Of a DNA stretch of 64,000 nucleotides, positions 1 through 7,630 are shown piece after piece (the stretch's first letter is position 1; each line of letters starts with the position of its first letter). The DNA is from Jiangella alkaliphila (GTDB lineage: Bacteria > Actinomycetota > Actinomycetes > Jiangellales > Jiangellaceae): assembly GCF_900105925.1 (NCBI RefSeq), contig NZ_LT629791.1, forward strand, positions 3,507,278 to 3,571,277, written 5' to 3'. A program made the position numbers and the translations under genes. The notes beneath the pieces were generated by a model. That model was given only the letters and a program-made list of their open reading frames with translations. It was not told the origin of the DNA and searched no databases.

Positions 1-3000
1 ACCGGGCAGGGCGGCGACACTCAGGCGCCGAGCGCGCCGACCGGTCTGGCCTTCACCCAGCCGACGTCCGGGCAGATCAGGCTGACCTGGAGCGCGTCGA
101 CCGACAACGTCGGCGTCACCGGCTACGAGGTGCACGCCAACGGCGCGCTGCTCACCACCGTCAGTGGTTCCACGCTCGCCTACACCGACACCCGGCCGGC
201 GACGCAGACCGTCACGTACCAGGTCCGGGCGCGCGACGCCGCTGGCAACGTGTCGGCGCCGAGCAACTCCGTCACCAGGACCGGCAGCGGCGCGGGCAGC
301 AACCTCGCCGTGGGCAAGCCGATCGAGGCGTCCTCGACGGTGCACGTCTTCGCCGCCGCGAACGCCAACGACAACGACGTCACGACCTACTGGGAGGGCG
401 CGCCCGGCGCGTACCCGAGCACGCTGACCGTCCGGCTCGGCTCGAACGCCGTCGTCGACCAGCTGGTCGTGCGGCTCAACCCGGACCCGGTCTGGGGCCC
501 GCGCACCCAGACGCTCTCGGTGCTGGGCCGCGAGCAGAGCGCCAGCACGTTCACCACGTTGCGCGCGTCGGCCGCCTACGCGTTCTCGTCCTCGACCGGC
601 AACACCGTCACGATCCCGGTCGGCGCCACCGTCGCCGACGTCAGGCTGCAGTTCACCGCGAACACCGGCGCGCCCAACGGGCAGGTGGCCGAGCTCCAGG
701 TCATCGGGACGCCGGCGCCGAACCCCGACCTCGTCGTGACCGACCTCGCCTGGACCCCGGCTTCGCCGGTCGAGACCGACGCCATCACGGTGTCGGCGAC
801 GGTGCGCAACGCCGGCAGCCTGGCGGCGCCGGCCACCTCGGCCGACCTGTTCCTCGGCGACACGGCGGTCGGCACGGTCGCCGTCGGCGCGCTCGCCGCC
901 GGGGCGAGCACGACCGTCTCCACGTCGATCGGGACGCGCGACGCCGGCAGCTACCAGGTGCGGGCGGAGGTCGACCCGGACGGCACGATCATCGAGCAGG
1001 ACGACGCGAACAACGCCTACACCGACCCGTCGCCGCTGGTCGTGGCCGCGGTGGCGACGTCGGACCTGGTGCCGGTGGTGTCTTGGACGCCGGACAACCC
1101 GGCGGCCGGCAGCACCGTCTCGTTCTCGGCCGTCATCCGCAACCAGGGCACCGTCGCCTCGGCCGGCGGCGCCCACGGCCTCACCCTGACCGTCCGCAAC
1201 GCCGAGACCGGCGCCGTCGTGCGCACCCTGACCGGCTCGCACACCGGCGTCATCGCGGCCGGCGGCACCACCGCACCGGTCGCGTTGGGCACGTGGCCGG
1301 CGGCCAACGGCCGGTACACCGTCACCGTCCAGGCGGCCGTCGACGGCAACGAGCTGCCGGTCAAACAGGGCAACAACACCGTCTCCGAGTCGTTGTTCGT
1401 CGGCCGCGGCGCGAACCTGCCGTTCTCGATCCTCGAGGCCGAGGACGGGCGAACGGGCGGCGGCGCCCAGGTGCTCGGGCCGAACCGCACCATCGGCGAC
1501 ATCGCCGGCGAGGCGTCGGGCCGGCGCGCCGTCCGGCTGAACAGCGCCGGCAGCTACGTCGAGTTCACCACGGCCGCCAGTACCAACACGCTGGTCACCC
1601 GGTTCTCCATCCCCGACGCGCCCGGCGGCGGAGGCACCACCGCGACGCTGAACGTCTACGTCAACGGCCAGTTGCTCACGCCGATCACGCTCACCTCTCG
1701 GTACGCGTGGCTGTACGGCAACGAGGCCTCGCCGGGCAACTCGCCCGGCGCCGGCGGCCCCCGTCACATCTACGACGAGGCCAACATCCTGCTCGGCACG
1801 ACGGTGCCCGCGGGCAGCACGATCCGGTTGCAGAAGGACGCCGCCAACACCGCCGCCTACTACGCGATCGACTTCATCAGCCTGGAGCAGGCGACGCCGA
1901 TCGCCAACCCGGACCCGGCCCGGTACGTCCAGCCGAACGGGTTCACCCACCAGGACGTGCAGAGCGCGCTGGACCGGTTCCGGATGGACACCACCGGCCA
2001 GTTGCTCGGCGTCTACCTGCCGGCCGGCGACTACCAGACGGCGCAGAAGTTCCAGGTGTACGGCAAGCCGGTGCAGGTGCTGGGCGCCGGGCCGTGGTTC
2101 ACCCGGTTCCACGCGCCGGCGGGTCAGGAGAACACCGACGTCGGCTTCCGCGCGGAGGCGTCGGTGAACGGCTCCAGGTTCTCCGGGTTCGCCTACTTCG
2201 GCAACTACACGTCGCGCATCGACGGCCCCGGCAAGGTGTTCGACTTCCAGAACGTCTCGAACATCACCATCGACAACATCTGGGCCGAGCACATGATCTG
2301 CCTCTACTGGGGCGCCAACACCGACAACATGACGATCACCGACTCGCGGGCCCGCAACCTGTTCGCCGACGCGCTGAACATGACGAACGGCAGCTCGAAC
2401 AACCGGGTCGCCAACATCGAGTCGCGCGCGTCCGGCGACGACAGCTTCGCGCTGTTCGCCGCCACCGACGCCGGCGGCGGCGCCCAGACCGGGAACGTCT
2501 ACGAGAACCTGACGTCGATCCTGACCTGGCGCGCGGCCGGCGTGGCCGTCTACGGCGGGGTCGGCAACACGTTCCGCAACCTCTACATCGCCGACACGCT
2601 GGTCTACTCCGGGATCACGATCAGCTCGCTGGACTTCGGCATCCCGATGGACGGTTTCGGAGCGAGTCCGCCGACCCGGTTCGAGAACATCTCGATCGTG
2701 CGGGCCGGCGGCCATTTCTGGGGCGCGCAGACGTTCCCCGGCATCTGGATCTTCTCCGCGTCGAAGGTGTTCCAGGGGATCCGGGTCACTGACGTCGACA
2801 TCGTCGACCCGACCTACTCGGGCATCATGTTCCAGACCAACTACGTCGGCGGCCAGCCACAGAACCCGGTCGCCGACACCGTCTTCACCGACGTCACGAT
2901 CACCGGGGCGCGGCGCAGCGGCGACCAGTTCGATGCCAAGTCCGGCTTCGGCATCTGGGTCAACGAGCTGCCTGAGCCGGGTCAGGGCCCGGCCGTCGGC

Positions 3001-3087
3001 TCGGCCGTCTTCGAGAACCTGGTGATGAGCAACAACGCCCAGGACGTCAAGAACACGACGTCGACGTTCCAGCTGGTCTTCGACTAG
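1..3087 (+). CDS. Secreted multidomain GH87-type alpha-glucanase (mycodextranase-like), 5' end outside window
   Basis: The frame is open from base 1, so the N-terminus and any signal peptide lie upstream. Visible order: part of a fibronectin type III domain (to about 290), a discoidin/F5-8C-type carbohydrate-binding domain (about 295-710), two CARDB adhesion domains (about 720-1045 and 1050-1410), a CBM35/CBM6-like domain (about 1420-1905) and a right-handed parallel beta-helix (about 1910-3084). The helix carries ADALNMTNGSSNN and ASGDDSFALF; the DD pair (codons at 2437-2442) and the Asp of ADALNM match my recollection of the catalytic aspartates of GH87 alpha-1,3-glucanases and mycodextranases. 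Expected role: extracellular hydrolysis of alpha-1,3 or mixed alpha-1,3/1,4-glucan from fungal walls, nigeran or mutan. The alpha-glucoside uptake operon 2.6 kb downstream fits. A pectate-lyase-like specificity of the helix cannot be excluded. Confidence 0.75.
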   Translation, partial: TGQGGDTQAPSAPTGLAFTQPTSGQIRLTWSASTDNVGVTGYEVHANGALLTTVSGSTLAYTDTRPATQTVTYQVRARDAAGNVSAPSNSVTRTGSGAGSNLAVGKPIEASSTVHVFAAANANDNDVTTYWEGAPGAYPSTLTVRLGSNAVVDQLVVRLNPDPVWGPRTQTLSVLGREQSASTFTTLRASAAYAFSSSTGNTVTIPVGATVADVRLQFTANTGAPNGQVAELQVIGTPAPNPDLVVTDLAWTPASPVETDAITVSATVRNAGSLAAPATSADLFLGDTAVGTVAVGALAAGASTTVSTSIGTRDAGSYQVRAEVDPDGTIIEQDDANNAYTDPSPLVVAAVATSDLVPVVSWTPDNPAAGSTVSFSAVIRNQGTVASAGGAHGLTLTVRNAETGAVVRTLTGSHTGVIAAGGTTAPVALGTWPAANGRYTVTVQAAVDGNELPVKQGNNTVSESLFVGRGANLPFSILEAEDGRTGGGAQVLGPNRTIGDIAGEASGRRAVRLNSAGSYVEFTTAASTNTLVTRFSIPDAPGGGGTTATLNVYVNGQLLTPITLTSRYAWLYGNEASPGNSPGAGGPRHIYDEANILLGTTVPAGSTIRLQKDAANTAAYYAIDFISLEQATPIANPDPARYVQPNGFTHQDVQSALDRFRMDTTGQLLGVYLPAGDYQTAQKFQVYGKPVQVLGAGPWFTRFHAPAGQENTDVGFRAEASVNGSRFSGFAYFGNYTSRIDGPGKVFDFQNVSNITIDNIWAEHMICLYWGANTDNMTITDSRARNLFADALNMTNGSSNNRVANIESRASGDDSFALFAATDAGGGAQTGNVYENLTSILTWRAAGVAVYGGVGNTFRNLYIADTLVYSGITISSLDFGIPMDGFGASPPTRFENISIVRAGGHFWGAQTFPGIWIFSASKVFQGIRVTDVDIVDPTYSGIMFQTNYVGGQPQNPVADTVFTDVTITGARRSGDQFDAKSGFGIWVNELPEPGQGPAVGSAVFENLVMSNNAQDVKNTTSTFQLVFD

Positions 3088-3102
3088 CCGGGGCGATTCA
3101 GG

Positions 3103-3171
3103 ACCGACGGAACCGTCCGCACGGGTTCATCCCTGAGCCGGAGGGACGAAGACCTGCACGGTTCCGTCGGT
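3103..3171. terminator. Perfect 14-bp inverted repeat between convergent genes
   Basis: ACCGACGGAACCGT at 3103-3116 is matched exactly by its reverse complement at 3158-3171, with a 41-base loop. The repeat sits between the stop of the GH87 gene (3087) and the C-terminal codons of the convergent Rieske gene, so it can act as a terminator or transcript-end structure for the plus-strand gene. There is no U-run, as is usual in high-GC actinomycetes. Confidence 0.5.
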
Positions 3172-3798
3172 CTCCCGGACGAGGATGCGCGGCAGCGCCG
3201 GCAGTTCGGTCGGGAGCTGCTGGTGCAGGACCTCACCGGTGACCGCGAACGCCGACCGGTGGCACGGGCAGTCGAGCCGGCGCTCAGAGGTGTTCAGGAC
3301 GAGCCGGCACCCCAGGTGGGTGCACACGCCGGACACGGCATGCGCCACGCCGCCGGTGCGGCGGAGGAAGCCGATGACCGTGCCGGTGTCGAAGGGCAGG
3401 ACGGCGCCCTCCTCGAGGTCGTCGCTGGCGGCGACGGCGTGCCAGATCCCGGCGGTGGGGTTCAGGGTCTGATCCGGTGCGGAGTCGCCGGTCAGCACGC
3501 GGTCGGCGGCGACACCGACGGCGGCGGAGGTCGCGGCCACGGCGGCGACCTGGATGAGCGTCCGCCGCCGGGACCGGGCCGGGGGAGCGGGCTCACCGTC
3601 CTCCTCGGACGGCTCGGCGGCGAGGCGATCGTGCAGCGCTTCCACGAAGGTGTCCGAGGGGGTGGTCGCGTCCGGCGCTCCCGCTCGCAGCGTGATCGCC
3701 GCGCGCAGCTCGGCGACGTCGTCCGGGCCGGCCGCGAAGGACCGCGGCCGGCGACCGCGCAGCAGGTCCTCGACGAAGACGAACGGATGCTTGGTCAC
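3127..3798 (-). CDS. Membrane-anchored Rieske [2Fe-2S] protein, possible redox-sensing anti-sigma factor
   Basis: 223 aa. A polar cytoplasmic-looking segment (1-78) is followed by an RSRRRT motif and a hydrophobic segment (about 81-99), then a Rieske domain with C159-T-H161 and C177-P-C-H180 as cluster ligands and C164/C179 as the disulfide pair of bc1-type Rieske proteins. The twin arginines suggest Tat-dependent membrane insertion of the folded cluster domain. The GTG start overlaps the stop of the ECF sigma gene (GTGA at 3795-3798), where anti-sigma genes usually sit. The layout (soluble N-terminus, one membrane span, extracytoplasmic sensor) is that of an anti-sigma factor, but no zinc anti-sigma HxxxCxxC motif is present. 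A plain electron-transfer Rieske protein is the alternative. Confidence 0.85.
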   Translation of the reverse strand: MTKHPFVFVEDLLRGRRPRSFAAGPDDVAELRAAITLRAGAPDATTPSDTFVEALHDRLAAEPSEEDGEPAPPARSRRRTLIQVAAVAATSAAVGVAADRVLTGDSAPDQTLNPTAGIWHAVAASDDLEEGAVLPFDTGTVIGFLRRTGGVAHAVSGVCTHLGCRLVLNTSERRLDCPCHRSAFAVTGEVLHQQLPTELPALPRILVRETDGTVQVFVPPAQG

Positions 3799-4334
3799 GG
3801 TGCCGTCCTTTCGGCGATCACCGCGGCCCGGCGAAGCGCGCGGTGCTGCAGCACTTTCGCGTTGGCCACGGTCACGCCCAGTTCGCTCGCGGCCTCCCGC
3901 AGCGAGCAGGCATCCAGGAAGCGCAGCCGCAGGATGCGCTGGTACTGCTCGGGCAGCTCGGCCAGGATGGCCTCCACCCTGGCGGTCTTGTCCGGGCCGT
4001 CCGGCGCCTCGAACACGCCGGCCACCGTGTCACCGTCCAGCGTGGTGACCTGCCAGCCGAGCGTGCGCCGCCAGTGGTCGGCGAGCACGGTGCGGGCGGT
4101 GGCCAGCAGGTAGGCGCGGACCTCCCCGACCGTCGCCGTCGTCCTGAGGGTCTTGAGTGCGGCCAGGAACACGTCGGTGGTGAGGTCCTCCGCATCGGGG
4201 GCGTTGCCGACCTTGGTGTACATCAGGGCGTACACCCGGCGGACGTTGTCGCGGTAGATCGCCTCCCATCCGGTGTAGGTCTGCGTGCTCACCAGGCGCA
4301 GCCGCGTCCCCTCCGGCTGCGCGCTCTCGCTCAC
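3795..4334 (-). CDS. ECF-type RNA polymerase sigma factor
   Basis: 179 aa. Region 2 (about 20-90, including DAEDLTTDVFLAALKTL) and region 4 (about 125-175, LPEQYQRILRLRFLDACSL then an HTH) are present; there is no region 1 or 3, as expected for an ECF sigma factor. It should direct RNA polymerase to promoters for an envelope or oxidative response. It lies between a vanadium haloperoxidase-like gene and a Rieske gene, joined to both by 4-base GTGA overlaps (4331-4334 and 3795-3798), so translation is probably coupled along the unit. Upstream of the first gene a GTAACC element (minus strand, 5646-5651) resembles an ECF -35 box and could be autoregulatory, but no convincing matching -10 is seen. 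Confidence 0.9.
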   Translation of the reverse strand: MSESAQPEGTRLRLVSTQTYTGWEAIYRDNVRRVYALMYTKVGNAPDAEDLTTDVFLAALKTLRTTATVGEVRAYLLATARTVLADHWRRTLGWQVTTLDGDTVAGVFEAPDGPDKTARVEAILAELPEQYQRILRLRFLDACSLREAASELGVTVANAKVLQHRALRRAAVIAERTAP

Positions 4335-5593
4335 AAGGAATGCAGGACGGCGCGGGCCACCTGGACGCCGAGGTGGATGCCCGCGTCGTGATCCGGCCGG
4401 CTGTGCACTCCGGCGAAGATCCGGCTGAGCCCTGCCTCCGTCGCGACGTCGTCGAACCGGCCGAACTCGCGCACGACACCGGGCAGCGCCTCCGAGGTGA
4501 CGGACACCCGTTGCGTCGCGCCGAAGGCATCGCGCAGGACGGTCGCCGCCGCCGCGGAGACGACGCTGTGCGCACCGGGATACGCGGGATCGGCCGGTGT
4601 CGTCGCCAGGCTGTTCCAGGACGGGTCCGCGCGCGTCGCCGGGTTGCCGTCGGTGTCGGCGAGCCGGACCGCGGTGACCGGCCGCCAGATCCTGAAGCGG
4701 TACTTGCCGTCGTAGAAGGCGATCACCGCGTCGGCGAAGGCCAGGTTCAGGCGGGCGAACACGGTCGCGGCGGTCGCCAGGCCGCCGGCCCGCGCGATGA
4801 TCACGCTCTGGGTGATCTCGTTCCAGTAGTTCCAGATCGGGGCGGCCCAGAACCTCGCCTGAGTGGTCTGGTCGGCGGTGCGGGCGGTGCTGGTGTCCTG
4901 CCCGAGGCGCTGGACCTCGTTGGCGGCCTGGGCATAGCGCGACCCGGCCAGGTGGGGGTACGGAGGCGGGCGGAACCGACTGGCGCGCTCGATGACGAAC
5001 GGCCGCACGGCCGGCCAGTGGGTGAACACCGCGGGCGTGAAGTTCGGCGGGGTGGGCCGGTACTCACCCGGCCGGGTCCCCGGCTGGAGCACCGGCGGCG
5101 TGGCGGCCGATCCGTCGTTCGCCCGTGCCGCGAGCAGCCGGCGCGCGGTCACGCGGCCGACCCTGACACCCGCGGCCCGGGACCGCCGATCGTCGACGGT
5201 GGCGAGGTCGTCGCCCAGCTGCCGGTCGAGCGCGGCGGCCATCGCCGGATACAGCGTGCTCAGCACGTCGTGAGCGGCCTGTGCTGCGGCGGCCACCGGG
5301 GACGCTCCGCGTCCGCCGTCGACCCGAGCCAGCAACGAACGCCCCCGGCCGGTGGTGGCCACCACCGCGTCGGAGACGGCCGCGTGCATCATCGCGAAGC
5401 CACGCGTGGCGTGCACCGTCGCTGGTTGCGCGCCCGGCGTCCGCACGATCCCCAGCAGCGTCCGGTTCCACCGCAGCACGACCCCGGCGTCGTGCCGTGG
5501 CGTGGTGGCGCCGACCGTGGTTCCTCCGGCGGCCACGAGCGCGACCGCCCCACCGGTGCCGATCAACAGATTTCTGCGCGAGAACGTGGTCAT
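4331..5593 (-). CDS. Vanadium-dependent haloperoxidase / PAP2-family secreted protein
   Basis: 420 aa with a Tat signal (SRRNLLIG then a hydrophobic stretch, residues 5-28). The C-terminal half has the vanadate or phosphate pocket of the VHPO/PAP2 family: KYRFRIWRP (Lys and Arg), PAYPGAHS in the place of the usual PSGHS, and GVHSRPDHDAG (Arg and His). The expected activity is peroxide-dependent halide oxidation outside the membrane, or phosphatase activity; sequence alone does not decide. The start is supported by AAGGAG about 8 bases upstream. It is the first gene of a three-gene unit with the sigma factor and Rieske genes, which suggests a redox-responsive circuit. Confidence 0.85.
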   Translation of the reverse strand: MTTFSRRNLLIGTGGAVALVAAGGTTVGATTPRHDAGVVLRWNRTLLGIVRTPGAQPATVHATRGFAMMHAAVSDAVVATTGRGRSLLARVDGGRGASPVAAAAQAAHDVLSTLYPAMAAALDRQLGDDLATVDDRRSRAAGVRVGRVTARRLLAARANDGSAATPPVLQPGTRPGEYRPTPPNFTPAVFTHWPAVRPFVIERASRFRPPPYPHLAGSRYAQAANEVQRLGQDTSTARTADQTTQARFWAAPIWNYWNEITQSVIIARAGGLATAATVFARLNLAFADAVIAFYDGKYRFRIWRPVTAVRLADTDGNPATRADPSWNSLATTPADPAYPGAHSVVSAAAATVLRDAFGATQRVSVTSEALPGVVREFGRFDDVATEAGLSRIFAGVHSRPDHDAGIHLGVQVARAVLHSL

Positions 5594-5672
5594 CGAGCGG
5601 GCTCCTTGCTGGCGGCGGCTTGACCTACCAACACATACGGGCCCGGGTTACACCTGGACTGGCTCCAGGCCG

Positions 5673-6662
5673 TCAGCCCTTGACGGCGCCACCCAGCCCG
5701 GCACCGCGCAGGAACAGCCGCTGGAAGACCAGGAAGATCACGATCGGCAGCGCCATGGAGATGAGCAGCGCGGCCAGGAACACGTCCAGCTCGACGGTGT
5801 CGCGGATCAGCGGCAGCCGCACCGACAGCGGCTGCAGCGTCGGCTCCGGCAGCACGATCTGCGGCCAGAGGAAGTCCTTCCACGCGTTGAGGAAGGCGAA
5901 GATCGACACGACGCCGAGGATCGGCTTCGACATCGGCAGCACCACCGACCACAGCATGCGCAGCGGGCCGGCGCCGTCCATCCGGGCCGCCTCGTAGACG
6001 TCGCGCGGCAGGCCGTCCATGAACCGCTTGACCAGCAGCACATTGAACGCGTTGGCGCCGGCCGGCAGCCACACCGCCCAGTACGTGTTCAGCAGCGACG
6101 CGTTCACCAGCGGCAGGTCGAGCACCGTCAGGAACAACGGCACCAGCACGACCACGCCGGGGATGAACAGCGTGGCCAGCACGGCCGCCGTCACCACCGG
6201 GGCGTACTTCGGCCGCAGCACCGCCAGCACGTAGCCGCCGGTCGTCGCGACCAGCAGCTGCACGAACCAGGAGCCCAGCGCCACCCACACCGTGTTGGTG
6301 AAGTACTGGCTGATCTGCGCCTCGTTCCAGGCGGCCGACAGGTTCGACCAGTCCATGCCGCTGGGCCAGAACGCCATCGGCGTGCGCAGGGTGTCCTGCG
6401 TCGTGCTGATCGAGGCGCGCGCCAGCCAGAGCAGCGGGCCGAGGCTGGCCACGGCGAGCAGCACCAGCACCAGCCCCTGGGCGACGCGCACGCCCCACCG
6501 GGTGGCTGTGCGGCCCCAGTCGAAGTCGGACAGGATGCCGCGCTCACCGTCGCCGCCCGCGTTCGAGCCACGCCGCCGCGCGCGCCGTCCGCCACCGTCC
6601 GGCGCCGCCGGCTCCGTCGTGGGTGGCGCCACCCTGACGTCGTCCTTCACCGTGTCGCTCAT
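5673..6662 (-). CDS. Carbohydrate ABC transporter permease, MalG type
   Basis: 329 aa, starting with MSDTVKDD. The ATG overlaps the stop of the upstream permease by ATGA (6659-6662), which fixes the start. A polar, low-complexity N-terminal tail of about 75 residues precedes six predicted membrane segments. The EAA loop reads ARMDGAGPLRMLWSVVLP, the contact site for the ATPase. It is the last gene of the locus; no ATP-binding gene is nearby, so a shared MsiK-type ATPase elsewhere in the genome is likely, as known for actinomycete sugar transporters. It would import an alpha-glucoside together with the neighbouring permease and binding protein. Confidence 0.92.
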   Translation of the reverse strand: MSDTVKDDVRVAPPTTEPAAPDGGGRRARRRGSNAGGDGERGILSDFDWGRTATRWGVRVAQGLVLVLLAVASLGPLLWLARASISTTQDTLRTPMAFWPSGMDWSNLSAAWNEAQISQYFTNTVWVALGSWFVQLLVATTGGYVLAVLRPKYAPVVTAAVLATLFIPGVVVLVPLFLTVLDLPLVNASLLNTYWAVWLPAGANAFNVLLVKRFMDGLPRDVYEAARMDGAGPLRMLWSVVLPMSKPILGVVSIFAFLNAWKDFLWPQIVLPEPTLQPLSVRLPLIRDTVELDVFLAALLISMALPIVIFLVFQRLFLRGAGLGGAVKG

Positions 6663-7546
6663 GTCGTGCTCCAGGACCGGGTGAGCCGGAAGTAGACGGC
6701 GGACAGGACCGCCAGGAACAGCGCCAGCAGCACCGACAGCGCCGTCGCCGCTCCGTAGTCGCCGAACCGGAACGCGTAGTTGTAGATCTGCAGCAGCACC
6801 GTGACGGTGGCGTTCTGCGGGCCGCCGTTGGTCATCAGGTACGGCTCGGTGAACACCTGGAACGTGGCGATGACCTGCAGGATCAACGTGATCAGCAGGA
6901 TGCCGCGCAGCTGCGGCAGAGTCACGTGCCAGATCTTGTGCCACAGCCCCGCGCCGTCGACCTCGGCGGCGTCGTACAGGTCGCCGCGCACAGCCGTCAG
7001 CGCGGCCAGGTAGATGAGCACCGTCGCGCCGGCGTTCGCCCAGGTCGCCTGCAGCACCAATGACGGCATCGCCGACGACGTGTCCTGGATCCAGCTGAAC
7101 GGCCCCAGCCCGACCCAGCCCAGCAAGGTGTTGAAGACGCCGGTCTGGCTGGCGTCGTAGAAGAACCGCCACAGCAGCACCGCCACCACCGGCGGCACGA
7201 CGACCGGCAGGTAGGCCAGCGCGCTGTACAGGCCCTTGCCGCGGCGCAGCTCGCTCATGACGACGGCCAGCACCAGCGGCACCGGGTAGCCGAACAGCAG
7301 CGCCAGCCCGGTGAAGTAGAGCGTGTTGCGCACCGACGTCCAGAACAGCGGGTCCTCGAGGACGTGCCGGAAGTTGGCCAGGCCGACCCAGACCGGGTCG
7401 GTGACCATGTTCGTCTCCTGGAAGCTCATCACCACGGCACGGCCGATGGGGAACCAGGCGAAGTAGCTGAACACCAGCAACAGCGGCAGCAGGAGCAGCA
7501 GCGTGCTGAGCCCGCCGCCGCGGACCCAGCGGATGGTCGCGCTCAC
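6659..7546 (-). CDS. Carbohydrate ABC transporter permease, MalF type
   Basis: 295 aa from a GTG at 7546, chosen because GGGAG lies 7 bases upstream and the first membrane segment (LSTLLLLLPLLLVF) follows within about 15 residues; upstream in-frame ATGs give an implausible polar leader. It has about six membrane segments, and the EAA loop reads EVDGAGLWHKIWHVTLPQ. It forms the translocation channel with the following MalG-type permease, to which it is joined by an ATGA overlap. A stem-loop separates it from the binding-protein gene upstream. Confidence 0.92.
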   Translation of the reverse strand: MSATIRWVRGGGLSTLLLLLPLLLVFSYFAWFPIGRAVVMSFQETNMVTDPVWVGLANFRHVLEDPLFWTSVRNTLYFTGLALLFGYPVPLVLAVVMSELRRGKGLYSALAYLPVVVPPVVAVLLWRFFYDASQTGVFNTLLGWVGLGPFSWIQDTSSAMPSLVLQATWANAGATVLIYLAALTAVRGDLYDAAEVDGAGLWHKIWHVTLPQLRGILLITLILQVIATFQVFTEPYLMTNGGPQNATVTVLLQIYNYAFRFGDYGAATALSVLLALFLAVLSAVYFRLTRSWSTT

Positions 7547-7581
7547 CTCGGTTCTCCCATCGACGGCGCTGTGGATGGAGT

Positions 7582-7620
7582 GCCCCGGGGGTCGCGGTGG
7601 TGCCACGCGATCCCCGGGGC
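7582..7620 (-). promoter_or_regulatory. Stem-loop between binding-protein and permease genes
   Basis: GCCCCGGGG (7582-7590) pairs with CCCCGGGGC (7612-7620), and the stem extends through TCGCG/CGCGA with one mismatch to about 15 bp around a 9-base loop. It lies in the 84-base gap after the substrate-binding protein gene. Such intercistronic hairpins are known to protect the upstream mRNA or cause partial termination, so that more binding protein than permease is made. That role here is inference. Confidence 0.55.
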
Positions 7621-7630
7621 CGTCATCATG

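Noticed and set aside
7547-7606. ATG 7606 as start of the MalF-type permease
   Set aside because: No ribosome site; the leader would read through the intercistronic hairpin. GTG 7546 has a good ribosome site.
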